DNA from: an uncultured Lachnospiraceae bacterium | GTDB taxonomy: Bacteria > Bacillota > Clostridia > Lachnospirales > Lachnospiraceae | NCBI GenBank assembly: GCA_944376975.1 | Contig: CALWEE010000032.1 | Span: 1-11,972, forward strand | Length of the DNA stretch: 11,972 nucleotides | Direction of reading: 5' to 3' | Part shown: positions 1-7,710 of the stretch, piece by piece | How the letters are laid out: the number at the start of each line of letters is the position of its first letter | How positions within the stretch are numbered: position 1 is the first letter of the stretch | Translations under genes and position numbers: made by a program | Notes under the pieces: model-generated | Databases searched by the model: none | Told to the model about the DNA's origin: nothing | Seen by the model: the letters and a program-made list of their open reading frames with translations, nothing else

Positions 1-1556
1 GAAACCGCAAACCCTTTGTCTGCCGCCATCTTTTTAAAGATCTGCTCCAGTTCTTCCGGTTTATAGTCCTCAATACGGATCCAATTGTCTCCAAACCGTC
101 CTTTAAGGCCCTCGTTTGTCTCCATCAGTTCTTCCATCCGATCCGGATAGCCGGCCATGACCAGGGAAAACTCACCCTTGAACCGGTCCATATCCGCCAC
201 GATCTGGGTGACGATCTCCGGTTCGCCCGCCAGTTCGTAAGCTTCATCGATGAACAGAACACCGCCGATGGCATCTTCCACCGCCTGACGTATATTTTGC
301 TCCGATGCGCCTCTTACGCTTCCCACCAGTCTGGCCGGAGAAGTGACTATAGTATGACCAGTGGTCAAAAATCCATATTCACACAATATTTCCCCGAGAA
401 GTCTGGCCGCTGTCGTCTTTCCCGTTCCCTTGCTCCCTGTCAGCACAAAATGCAGGTTCGTCCGTTGGTTTTTCGGGCGTCCGGCAGGTCTTGACAGCCG
501 GTCCGGCGGCGCGTACCGATCGGCCTGTCCCTGATTTCTGTTCAGGTTTAAAAATCCGTTCACCGTATCCTTGACCGGTTTCATGCCCGTCAGATCGTTC
601 AGTTTTTCCAGGGCGGTTTTCTCGTCTTTTCTCCGGCATATCCTCCGGCAGGCTGCTTCGTTGAGCAAAGCGCCCTCCCCGGAAAAATGGATCATCAGAT
701 AACGGATCGTCCGTTCCAGATTATACGTTTTCAGTTCATCCCCGCCGTACAGATCCCCTGCGTCCATCTCTGAAACGTTCCTGGCGATCTTTCGGGCGAT
801 CAGATCACTGATCACATCCAGGTCTTTGCAGGCCACATTCAGTTTCCTGCCGTTAGTTCCGTGTATCCGCAGGTAATTCAAAGTGTTCCGGATCTCCTTT
901 TTCCCCGGAAGCGGGATCGTATGGGAAGTCGTCAGGGAAACATCCATCAAATATTTGTGCAGAGATTCTTTCTCCTTGCCCGACAGTATCGTTTCCACCT
1001 GGGAACGGCTTCGGTTGAACAGAAAAATGACCACATTGGGATTCATAACCCGCTCTATGCTGCTTTCCGTGATCCGGACAAAAAAATCATCCAGGATCTT
1101 GCCGTTCTCCACTCCGGCGAACTCCTTAAGAGTTTCGATCCCGTTTGGAAAGATGACGGCTGTGGCAATCTCTTTGTCATTGACAAAATGTTCGGCAGTA
1201 CGCATCATTTCCGCCGGCGCCACAGTAAAGGATAACTTTTCTTTTTTATCATCTGTTTTTGGCTTTGGGCGAAGGCTTCCCTTGATCAGACGTTTTGAAC
1301 CGAACAGATCCGTTTTTGGCTTTTCTTCCGTACGGCCGTACCATAGTTTTTTTGATCCTTCATCCAGGAAATAAGCGCCGTCTTTATAATTGTAAAAGAC
1401 GATCCGCTCATAGCCATGTACCCGCAGTTCCCGGTGGAGAGCCTGGCAGATGGTCTGGGGATAAAGGGTCTCATCCACAAACAGATCCCCCGTATTGCCG
1501 TAATAGGCAAAGAGCCGGGTTCCCAGATTCTCCCTGTCATAATAGGATGTCTTCAT
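1..1556 (-). CDS. CbbX/SpoVK-like AAA+ ATPase with long N-terminal extension (partial, C-terminus beyond left edge)
   Basis: 518 complete codons are visible and the frame is still open at the left edge. Residues about 317-518 form a AAA+ module of the CbbX/SpoVK type: an LTGMKPVKDTV lead-in (322-332), Walker A GSKGTGKT (374-381), Walker B GGVLFIDEAY (431-440), a MAGYP segment (467-471) and the GLKGRF arginine-finger motif (483-488). All ATPase residues expected in the visible part are present, so it should hydrolyse ATP and remodel a protein partner; CbbX relatives act as hexamers. The first 316 residues are extra compared with CbbX, which has about 300 residues in total. They contain repeated beta-strand-like hydrophobic runs (RIVFYN, VVIFLF) and could be a degenerate AAA module without a Walker A; that is inference. 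The ATG overlaps the stop of the preceding gene as ATGA, with GGAAGGA 11 bases upstream, which suggests translational coupling. The substrate is unknown. Confidence 0.9.
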   Translation of the reverse strand, partial: MKTSYYDRENLGTRLFAYYGNTGDLFVDETLYPQTICQALHRELRVHGYERIVFYNYKDGAYFLDEGSKKLWYGRTEEKPKTDLFGSKRLIKGSLRPKPKTDDKKEKLSFTVAPAEMMRTAEHFVNDKEIATAVIFPNGIETLKEFAGVENGKILDDFFVRITESSIERVMNPNVVIFLFNRSRSQVETILSGKEKESLHKYLMDVSLTTSHTIPLPGKKEIRNTLNYLRIHGTNGRKLNVACKDLDVISDLIARKIARNVSEMDAGDLYGGDELKTYNLERTIRYLMIHFSGEGALLNEAACRRICRRKDEKTALEKLNDLTGMKPVKDTVNGFLNLNRNQGQADRYAPPDRLSRPAGRPKNQRTNLHFVLTGSKGTGKTTAARLLGEILCEYGFLTTGHTIVTSPARLVGSVRGASEQNIRQAVEDAIGGVLFIDEAYELAGEPEIVTQIVADMDRFKGEFSLVMAGYPDRMEELMETNEGLKGRFGDNWIRIEDYKPEELEQIFKKMAADKGFAV

Positions 1557-2704
1557 ATCTGCTGTCTTCCTTCCGTTTCAGGCGCTGCCCTTTTTGCCGC
1601 AGCCTTCTGTTCAACTAAAGCTTCCTCCACTTCTTCCGTCCTGCTGTCCGGAGCCGCTGAACGGTTGGCATCCGCTTCACCGTCTTCCCCATTCATGCAC
1701 TGGCCGGATGCTTTTACCGCGCCGCCGTCCACCAGAGCGCCAAGTACCGTCTGCTGAAGCGCCGTGCGCAAAGCTTTGTTCCCTTCTTTAAAAAAACTGT
1801 CGATACGCACTTCCCCATTGATACCAAAGGTGATCACGGCCCGGTCGCCGGACACGTTCTTTACGCCGATATACAGGTCGTCAAACATATCCCGGCCTTC
1901 GGAAATCTCCCCGATCTGCCAGCCGGCATCCGCCAGTTTTTCGGCCACATTCTGAGCCTGTTCTTCCCTCCAAAGCTGGGTCGTGAACACTTGCCGGGCC
2001 TGTTCCGGAAGCTGGCCGATCTTTCCCTCCAGCGCGGAAAGCTTTTTTTCTCCATCCATCGTCTGTTCCATATCATATCCGGGCAATGCCTGACTCAGTT
2101 CGTCCAGCTGTTCCCGGATCCTTTCCAGCTCGCCCCTTGTCCGCTCATCCACCAGGGCTTCTGCCGTTTCCAGCCCTTCGCTTGTCGGGACCTGGAACAT
2201 GAGCATTTCCAGTTTTTGTATATTTTTACGGTCTGTCCGTATACGTTCCGTAAGTTGGTTCTGCGCTTCCGTCCATTCCAGCTGTTTTCGGCATGTCTCC
2301 TTTTCCAATGCCCGTCCCATTCCCATGATCCGGGCCGCGCAGGCGGCCAGGATCTGGCCGTCGCCGTCATAATGACCGGCTGCCTCATTCCACTCTCTGA
2401 ACAGCCCTTCCAGCTTCCCCGGGCAAAACTTTTCACAGTCGGATGCTGCCAGCCGGTCCAGCATGTTGCCTACCAGGGCCGCGTATTCTGTCCCGAGATC
2501 CGAGAAATCTTCTTCCATCTCCAAAGACCGGATATCTTCTTTCAGTTCTTTGATCTTCACATTGTTTTCCGACATCCGTATCAATTCCTGTTCTTCCTGA
2601 TAGGTGGCCGGTTTTACCGTCATTCCCCGTTCATCCCGATAAGTCGCTGTGGCGATCAGCGAATCTACGATAATGCCGTCTTTTATAATATAAACTGTAC
2701 TCAT
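1553..2704 (-). CDS. Coiled-coil protein, paralogue of the adjacent membrane-anchored protein
   Basis: This is a 383-residue protein of unknown function. The N-terminus (1-25) looks like a short beta-rich segment. Residues about 38-66 and 133-235 are charged and helical, likely coiled coil. Residues about 236-330 look like a compact domain, and the tail (335-383) is low-complexity, acidic then Ala/Lys-rich. The 236-330 domain matches the C-terminus of the next gene upstream: both have a GW dipeptide, an NG turn, then K-x-GN and a helical end. QVP-x-x-EG (171-177) and TRG-x-L (189-193) also occur in both, so the two are divergent paralogues. There is no signal peptide or membrane segment, so it is probably cytoplasmic. 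The start has AGGAGG five bases upstream, and the gene begins nine bases after its neighbour's stop. A scaffold or adaptor role for the AAA ATPase encoded next is inference. Confidence 0.85.
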   Translation of the reverse strand: MSTVYIIKDGIIVDSLIATATYRDERGMTVKPATYQEEQELIRMSENNVKIKELKEDIRSLEMEEDFSDLGTEYAALVGNMLDRLAASDCEKFCPGKLEGLFREWNEAAGHYDGDGQILAACAARIMGMGRALEKETCRKQLEWTEAQNQLTERIRTDRKNIQKLEMLMFQVPTSEGLETAEALVDERTRGELERIREQLDELSQALPGYDMEQTMDGEKKLSALEGKIGQLPEQARQVFTTQLWREEQAQNVAEKLADAGWQIGEISEGRDMFDDLYIGVKNVSGDRAVITFGINGEVRIDSFFKEGNKALRTALQQTVLGALVDGGAVKASGQCMNGEDGEADANRSAAPDSRTEEVEEALVEQKAAAKRAAPETEGRQQI

Positions 2705-2713
2705 ACATACCTC

Positions 2714-3811
2714 CTAAACCGCCAACGTCTGAAAATCGGTTATGGTAAAATCATTTTCATTTAAAGCCTGACGGATCATCGCCGCCAAATATTGCTGGAG
2801 ATCCCGGTTGCCCGTTTTACTGATCCGGACAGATACATGAAAGCCTCCATTTTCGGTGAAACGGAAACTCACCCGGTCCCATACGGCATTACGCATGATC
2901 AAAAAAGCCGGCTGCCGTTCATCATCCTCGTCATGGCCGACCGCCCTTTCCCCATCCAGTATCCATCCCCGTTTCTGCATGGCGTGATAAACGGCTTCGC
3001 ACATCTCCATCCTCTGGGCGGCATCCATGAATTTTTCCACTGCTTCCGTATTCAGATCCCGCATCCGATCCCGGATTCCGGCCAGCCTTTCCGTACGCTT
3101 CACAAGTTCTTCCGTACCCAGACTCCGATCCGGCGTCAGGGCCATGGCCTGGTCATAAAATCCGGACAGCTGTCCCCTTGTCCAGTAGTCCACATCCAGT
3201 GTCACCTGCTCATTTCCTTCGGCCGCAGGCACCTGAACCGGCCATGCTCCATATAATTCCTTAAGTCCCTTTACCACCGCTTCCGTCTCCAGATAGGCGG
3301 TATAAGCCTGTTCCCATTCGATCTCCCGGTCCAGGATGATCTTTTTGTCTCTCCGCGCCATCCGGCAGGCATTGCCTGCTTCCAGAAAGGCGGCCTGGCC
3401 GGCCCCTTTTTCTTTAAATACCTCCGTCTGCTCCATAGCCAGATCGATCTCTTCCAGAGCGCCGGGCAAAAACATTGCGTGACGTTTTCCGGCAATCTCA
3501 TCCCGCAGCTGTTTTGTCTCTTCGATCCACTTCTCTGTCTGCTCCGACTGATTTACGGCTCTTTCCGCCTTTTCTTCCTCAAGACTCTGTTTCTGTTTTT
3601 CCAGACCCCGGATAACCGATTCCTGTTCTTCCAGTTCCGTCCGGTTGTAGTCTGCCTGGTTCCAGAACTGCTCGTATTCCCTGTCAAAGGCAGAAGAACC
3701 ATCCTCGGAAAGGGCTCCCAGCAGAAGGATCAGTCCGCCCATCACCGCAGCGCCTTTCAGCACAGGTGAAGCATCCGCTAAGCTTTCGGTAATATTTTCA
3801 ATGATCTCCAT
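2714..3811 (-). CDS. Membrane-anchored coiled-coil protein
   Basis: This is a 365-residue protein of unknown function. A single hydrophobic segment at about residues 17-34 (VLKGAAVMGGLILLLGAL) is followed by an acidic stretch rather than a signal peptidase site, so it is more likely a membrane anchor than a cleaved signal. Residues about 55-110 are a strongly charged coiled coil. The middle (165-260) is helical, and the C-terminal domain (about 265-355) matches the C-terminal domain of the following gene (GW, D-rich turn, F-x-F, NG, K-x-GN pattern). The start is well supported: AAGGAGG lies five bases before the ATG, and the gene overlaps the radical SAM gene by 14 bp. It could tether the complex encoded by this operon to the membrane. 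Topology is unproven. Confidence 0.85.
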   Translation of the reverse strand: MEIIENITESLADASPVLKGAAVMGGLILLLGALSEDGSSAFDREYEQFWNQADYNRTELEEQESVIRGLEKQKQSLEEEKAERAVNQSEQTEKWIEETKQLRDEIAGKRHAMFLPGALEEIDLAMEQTEVFKEKGAGQAAFLEAGNACRMARRDKKIILDREIEWEQAYTAYLETEAVVKGLKELYGAWPVQVPAAEGNEQVTLDVDYWTRGQLSGFYDQAMALTPDRSLGTEELVKRTERLAGIRDRMRDLNTEAVEKFMDAAQRMEMCEAVYHAMQKRGWILDGERAVGHDEDDERQPAFLIMRNAVWDRVSFRFTENGGFHVSVRISKTGNRDLQQYLAAMIRQALNENDFTITDFQTLAV

Positions 3812-4400
3812 CCGGTCCTCCTTTCCAAAAATCTCTCAAATACCGGGCAAAATCCGCGCTGTGGCCGGAAGGCACACCCACCATGACCACTTCATTCCTG
3901 TCGGTTTCCGCCATCTGGATTTTTCTTCCCCATTCACCGTATTCTATCTTTCCCCGGTAACGTTCACTCAAGTGTATAAGCCTCTGATTGGAAGAACCTC
4001 TCATACTCCGGCCATCATCGGCTTCTTTGATATAAGGTCCATCGATCAGCGCATCGCATTGGCGCAGCAGCGGATGCCCGGCAACTTCTTCATAGGTGTA
4101 ACCTGTATAAAGGATAACCCCCAGATCCTTTTCCCGCCGGACGCGGCAAAGGAGTTTTTCCAGCGCCTCCGCCTGCAAAAAAGGTTCTCCTCCGCTTACG
4201 GTGATCCCTTCGATATCCGGAACGGAAAGGATTTCTCCGGCAAGGGTATCCTCGTCTGCCAGATAGCCCCCATCCATCCGGCCTGCCTCCGGGGAGATGC
4301 AGCCCGGGCAGTTCCTTTCACAGCCTTGAAGCCACAGTCCGAACCGGTCGTAGGGGCCTAAAGTCCGTATCCGGCGGACTGTCTGATATACCCGCAGCAT
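3798..4400 (-). CDS. NrdG-like radical SAM protein (anaerobic ribonucleotide reductase activase family)
   Basis: This 200-residue protein has the canonical radical SAM cluster motif CERNCPGC (Cys27, Cys31, Cys34; C-x3-C-x2-C) for a 4Fe-4S cluster that cleaves S-adenosylmethionine. SGGEP (69-73) is the SAM-binding motif and GSSNQR (135-140) is typical of NrdG. The rest also follows NrdG: a GLWLQGC strand before the cluster and DALIDGPYI at 116-124. Family members install a glycyl radical in the class III ribonucleotide reductase NrdD, but no nrdD is in view. The neighbours are chaperone-like and coiled-coil genes, so here the protein may activate or modify another target, or serve as an iron-sulfur or oxygen sensor. 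It starts three bases after the preceding stop with GGAG six bases upstream. The family call is strong; the target is unknown. Confidence 0.92.
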   Translation of the reverse strand: MLRVYQTVRRIRTLGPYDRFGLWLQGCERNCPGCISPEAGRMDGGYLADEDTLAGEILSVPDIEGITVSGGEPFLQAEALEKLLCRVRREKDLGVILYTGYTYEEVAGHPLLRQCDALIDGPYIKEADDGRSMRGSSNQRLIHLSERYRGKIEYGEWGRKIQMAETDRNEVVMVGVPSGHSADFARYLRDFWKGGPDGDH

Positions 4401-4403
4401 GGC

Positions 4404-5147
4404 TTACTCCAGGGAAACGGACTGGCTGATCCGTTCCATCTCGGCCAATATCTGATCCAAAAGACCGGAAGAAAGCTGTCTCCTTTCCTCGGCCTCCTTG
4501 CGGGTTTGTTTTGCGCGGGCGATCAGGTCGTCCACGCTTTTCATCCCTGTCTCATCCGGCATGGCCTGGATCAGCCGGCTGTTTTCTCCCAATTCCGCCG
4601 TCATGTCCTCCAGTTCTTTCCGGCCAAGACGGCACTGTTCGGTCAGCGTCGCAGCCTTTTCCTTCCAGCCGTCGATCTCTTTCTGAAGCTCTTTCAGATC
4701 TTTTTCCTTCAGCTCGGAAAGTTGCTTTTCTTTTTCTTTTAGTTTCTTCAGTTCTTTTTCCTTATCGCAAAGAGCCTTCTCCATGGAAAGCAGCTCTTTT
4801 GCCCGTTCCTTTTCTTCCTCCAGCTCCGCCTGCTTTTTTTCAAAATCCTTTTGGAGTATTTCTATCCGCTCTTTCAGCTTTGGCGTCAGACCTGCCTGCT
4901 CCCAGTAGGGCCTGGTCCGGTTAAAAACAGCGGCCATTTCGTTGGCCCCAGCCACACTGACCATGTACAGCCGGCGCAGCCCATCCCCGTCTTCATCCGC
5001 TTTTGCCGCCTTTTCCATAACCGCCGCGGACTGGCTGATCAAAAGCCGGGCCGCCGTCAGAGCATATTCGCAGGCTTTTATATCGGAGCCCTTTTCCGCT
5101 TCCTGCTCACAGTCCGACAGCGTCTGCCGGATCAATTCCATATTCAT
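4404..5147 (-). CDS. Lys/Glu-rich coiled-coil protein
   Basis: This is a 247-residue cytoplasmic protein with no recognised family. Residues 1-88 look like a helical bundle (AACEYALTAARLLISQS-type pattern), about 90-195 is a long coiled coil very rich in Lys and Glu, and 200-245 is another helical stretch. There is no signal peptide, membrane segment or catalytic motif. The ATG overlaps the stop of the Hsp70-like gene as ATGA, with GGAGGGG just upstream, so the two are probably translationally coupled. That pairing makes it a candidate partner of the Hsp70-like protein, for instance a nucleotide exchange or cochaperone factor in place of GrpE (also a coiled coil). There is no sequence evidence for GrpE homology, so this is speculation. 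An internal ATG two codons downstream is an alternative start. Confidence 0.8.
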   Translation of the reverse strand: MNMELIRQTLSDCEQEAEKGSDIKACEYALTAARLLISQSAAVMEKAAKADEDGDGLRRLYMVSVAGANEMAAVFNRTRPYWEQAGLTPKLKERIEILQKDFEKKQAELEEEKERAKELLSMEKALCDKEKELKKLKEKEKQLSELKEKDLKELQKEIDGWKEKAATLTEQCRLGRKELEDMTAELGENSRLIQAMPDETGMKSVDDLIARAKQTRKEAEERRQLSSGLLDQILAEMERISQSVSLE

Positions 5148-6787
5148 AGCTGCTCCCCTCCTTTCTTAGCAAGTCTCAGGGAAATTTTTTCCACGATCCG
5201 ATTCAGCGATTCGCTTCGCACATTCCCATATTTATCTTTTATGTGGATCATCGGTATCTGATGTTTCCCCATGGACAGGCCGATACGGTAATCATTGTCC
5301 GGATCATCCGTATTCGGGCACAGCTGCACAAGACTTTCATCCATCTTCACCGGTATCTTCCCGCTGCCGTCGTCGAAAAACAGCCGGATCACGCTGGACC
5401 TTCCAAGGGAACTGACTTTTAAAACACCGCCGAAATAAACCGGTTCCCTATAATCTTTCACCGGGTGATCCCGCCGGATCAGCGCCGCCGTCTTTTCTTC
5501 CTCATCAAAAACATCGTAATAGTAAAAGCCTATGTCGCTCTGACACTGATAGGAAACCTCCGCCATACCGGAAGCAATAATGGCAGCCCCATGGGCAATG
5601 GCGGTGGAACGGGCGTCCATCCGCAGTCCATGATCAAACCGCCGGTCTTTCACTCCGTCCATGGACTCAAACACTTCCCTCACAGTGGATTCCACACAAT
5701 AAAGACTGGAAAAGCCGCCCACCATCAGCACCCGGAAATGATCCTGGCTCTTTGTGTCGATATCCAACTCATGGCAATAACGGGCAATGTTGTCCAACGC
5801 TTCTTTCAGCGGCTTCTCGTTCACCCGGGCAAAAGTTTCCGCCACATCCGAAGCCATGATCTCAAATTCTCCAAACCGGTCGTCGATCAGGTCAAAAGCC
5901 GGCATATCGTTGTAACTTTCCCCGCTGATCTTATCATAGAGTTCATAATATCCTTTCAAAGCTTCCGTCGTTGTCTCCGAGGAAGCGATCTTTGCCGTTT
6001 CAAGCGCGCTGCGCAGGGCGATGAACCGGGATGTCCCTTCCTCATATTCTTTCGAGTCCAGGCCGTTGTTTTCGATCATCCGTTTTGTCAGCGCATCATC
6101 AAAGGCAGCCCCCGCGCAGCCGGTATCCCTGCCGCCATCGCCGCACCGGCGCAGCACGGTTATATTGGTCCCGTCTCCGGTTTCACACAAGGTCAGATCC
6201 AATGTGCCGCCGCCATAATCCACCACAACCATATGGCCCCTGTATTTTCCGCGGCAGACTTCCCGGCAGTAATAGACAGCGGCGGATACCGGTTCGCTCT
6301 CAAAAGCCACGTTTTCATCTGCTTCATAGCCGAGCTGATCATAGATTTCTGTCAGGTGATCTACGGCAATTTTGTTTTCCTCTTCATTCTTCCATATATC
6401 CGGAACCGTCATCACGATGCCGGTCACCTGTTCACCGGATTTTTGTTCATACTTTTTTATGACTTCACTGATAAAATCCCGGGCTGTTTCCATGGGTGAT
6501 TTTTCCCGCCCGTTTTTCTTTTCCGCGCCCTGTCCCATGGACAGTTTGAAACGCTCGTAAAAATCATATTTTGATGAAAAGCGGTATCTTTCCGCCGCCT
6601 TGCCAATGTAACGGATGTGATCGTTATCCTTCCGGTAGGCGATCATGGTCGGAAAAAAATCCATACTCTGACTGTCAAATTTAAGAAAATCGAAGGCGTT
6701 CCTTTCCCGGTTGAAAAAGCAGCAGGCGCTGTTGGTCGTACCCAAGTCCAGTCCCAGCCGGTCGCCCCTTCCGGTTACTTTGTCCAT
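5144..6787 (-). CDS. Non-canonical Hsp70-family ATPase (DnaK-like)
   Basis: This 547-residue protein has a complete Hsp70/actin-type nucleotide-binding domain. Phosphate-1 is GLDLGTTNS (12-20). A lysine at 63 in IGKAA fits the catalytic Lys70 of DnaK. The ESEPVSAA segment (163-170), phosphate-2 VVDYGGGTLDL (188-198) and the adenosine motif VGGFSS (356-361) follow, then ARSTAIAHGAA (392-402). ATP binding and hydrolysis are therefore expected. The region after about residue 430 is only about 115 residues and has no obvious long helical lid, against roughly 230 residues for the DnaK substrate domain plus lid. Substrate binding is therefore likely different. No DnaJ or GrpE gene is in view. GGGGGAG lies six bases before the ATG, and the gene overlaps the upstream gene by 13 bp and the downstream gene by 4 bp. 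It is probably a specialised Hsp70 dedicated to this operon, not the housekeeping DnaK. Confidence 0.92.
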   Translation of the reverse strand: MDKVTGRGDRLGLDLGTTNSACCFFNRERNAFDFLKFDSQSMDFFPTMIAYRKDNDHIRYIGKAAERYRFSSKYDFYERFKLSMGQGAEKKNGREKSPMETARDFISEVIKKYEQKSGEQVTGIVMTVPDIWKNEEENKIAVDHLTEIYDQLGYEADENVAFESEPVSAAVYYCREVCRGKYRGHMVVVDYGGGTLDLTLCETGDGTNITVLRRCGDGGRDTGCAGAAFDDALTKRMIENNGLDSKEYEEGTSRFIALRSALETAKIASSETTTEALKGYYELYDKISGESYNDMPAFDLIDDRFGEFEIMASDVAETFARVNEKPLKEALDNIARYCHELDIDTKSQDHFRVLMVGGFSSLYCVESTVREVFESMDGVKDRRFDHGLRMDARSTAIAHGAAIIASGMAEVSYQCQSDIGFYYYDVFDEEEKTAALIRRDHPVKDYREPVYFGGVLKVSSLGRSSVIRLFFDDGSGKIPVKMDESLVQLCPNTDDPDNDYRIGLSMGKHQIPMIHIKDKYGNVRSESLNRIVEKISLRLAKKGGEQL

Positions 6788-7710
6788 AGCCGACTCCCCC
6801 TTTCCCTAAACTGTCCGATCTTATCTTCACATAATATCATATATTGATCGCGAAAACTTTTCTTTGAGCGAAAAAGCCCCTTTCCCGACCACAGGTGGGT
6901 CACCAGATCCTGCTTTTCGAGTGGCCGATCATACTCCAGATAAGTCTTTACAGATATATTCCATGATGCGGCGCACATGCCCAGGATCCTCTGTTCCGCA
7001 AAAACCATACACCAGGAACCGTTATCCAGAGTATCCCTTTCATACTGCATGAACCGGACGGATTCTTTTGCATAGTAATTCTTAAAATCTTCGTCACCAA
7101 AATAGGCAATGGATGTGTTCAGAGGCAATGCCTTTGTGTCCCAGGCCGGCCATGTGTAATAGGGACTCATCAGGAAAAAATCCGGTGACGGATAAATATT
7201 TTCATCCAACGGCTCTGTGTGGGCCGCTGCCAGCAGGCATCCATCCACATCCAGCTCCTTCCAGACGATCAGATCCAGATCCATCAAAAGACAGGGGGCC
7301 TTGATCCGGTGCAGCGCCTGGATCTTTCCTGCCGCCCAGAACTTGGACGGATCGATACCGTAATTGCGCCTGTCCAGTATTTCAAGCACATCGTCATACA
7401 CCTGATCCATATGGTATTTTCTGAAATATTCCGCCCCAGGCCCATCGGTCACAAGACAGATGGGCCCGTTGTAGCGTCTCCAGGCAAGGGCGGATAAAAC
7501 CGCCGTCTGTCTCTCAAATTCCGGCATAAAAAAGGGTTCATCCGGATGATGGTAAGACCATGGAGAAGTTAAAAGCACATGATACGCCGTCAGTTCCTGC
7601 CGCTTCTTTGGCGCCGGAAGAAGGGACGCCGCCATATTGTGCATGCCCACGCCTCCCAGGAACAGTTCCCCGTCAAAAAAAGCCTGTCTGATGATCATAT
7701 CCTTTTCCAT
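6775..7710 (-). CDS. Glycosyltransferase-like protein with DxD motif
   Basis: This is a 311-residue protein when started at ATG 7710. A central segment FWAAGKIQAL (124-133) followed by CLLMDLDLIVW (140-150) has the form of a GT-A-fold nucleotide-sugar enzyme: a hydrophobic strand ending in Asp-x-Asp (144-146), which in that fold binds the metal and sugar nucleotide. CLVTDGPG (85-92) would fit an earlier Rossmann-like strand, and LNTSIAYFG further on fits the acceptor region. I recall uncharacterised GT-like families with a similar K-x-x-A...D-x-D layout but cannot assign one with certainty. There is no signal peptide or membrane segment. The longer frame from 7827 was rejected because it lies inside the upstream gene, whereas ATG 7710 has GGAGG seven bases away. 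ATG 7698 (ATGA overlap) is another possible start. A sugar donor or acceptor is not evident. Confidence 0.8.
   Translation of the reverse strand: MEKDMIIRQAFFDGELFLGGVGMHNMAASLLPAPKKRQELTAYHVLLTSPWSYHHPDEPFFMPEFERQTAVLSALAWRRYNGPICLVTDGPGAEYFRKYHMDQVYDDVLEILDRRNYGIDPSKFWAAGKIQALHRIKAPCLLMDLDLIVWKELDVDGCLLAAAHTEPLDENIYPSPDFFLMSPYYTWPAWDTKALPLNTSIAYFGDEDFKNYYAKESVRFMQYERDTLDNGSWCMVFAEQRILGMCAASWNISVKTYLEYDRPLEKQDLVTHLWSGKGLFRSKKSFRDQYMILCEDKIGQFRERGSRLWTK

Noticed and set aside
1991..2764. 257-codon open frame on the plus strand
   Set aside because: Antisense to the soluble coiled-coil gene; Phe/Leu/Pro-rich translation is typical of the reverse of Lys/Glu-rich coding sequence.
3798..4400. Housekeeping nrdG assignment
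   Set aside because: The family match is good but there is no nrdD nearby and the context is a different operon, so I did not give the symbol.
5465..6499. 344-codon open frame on the plus strand
   Set aside because: It is antisense to the Hsp70-like gene, whose motifs are clear in the other strand, has no good ribosome site and its translation resembles no family; a by-product of codon bias.
5144..6787. Housekeeping dnaK assignment
   Set aside because: Too short, no lid, no grpE or dnaJ nearby, and embedded in an unrelated operon.
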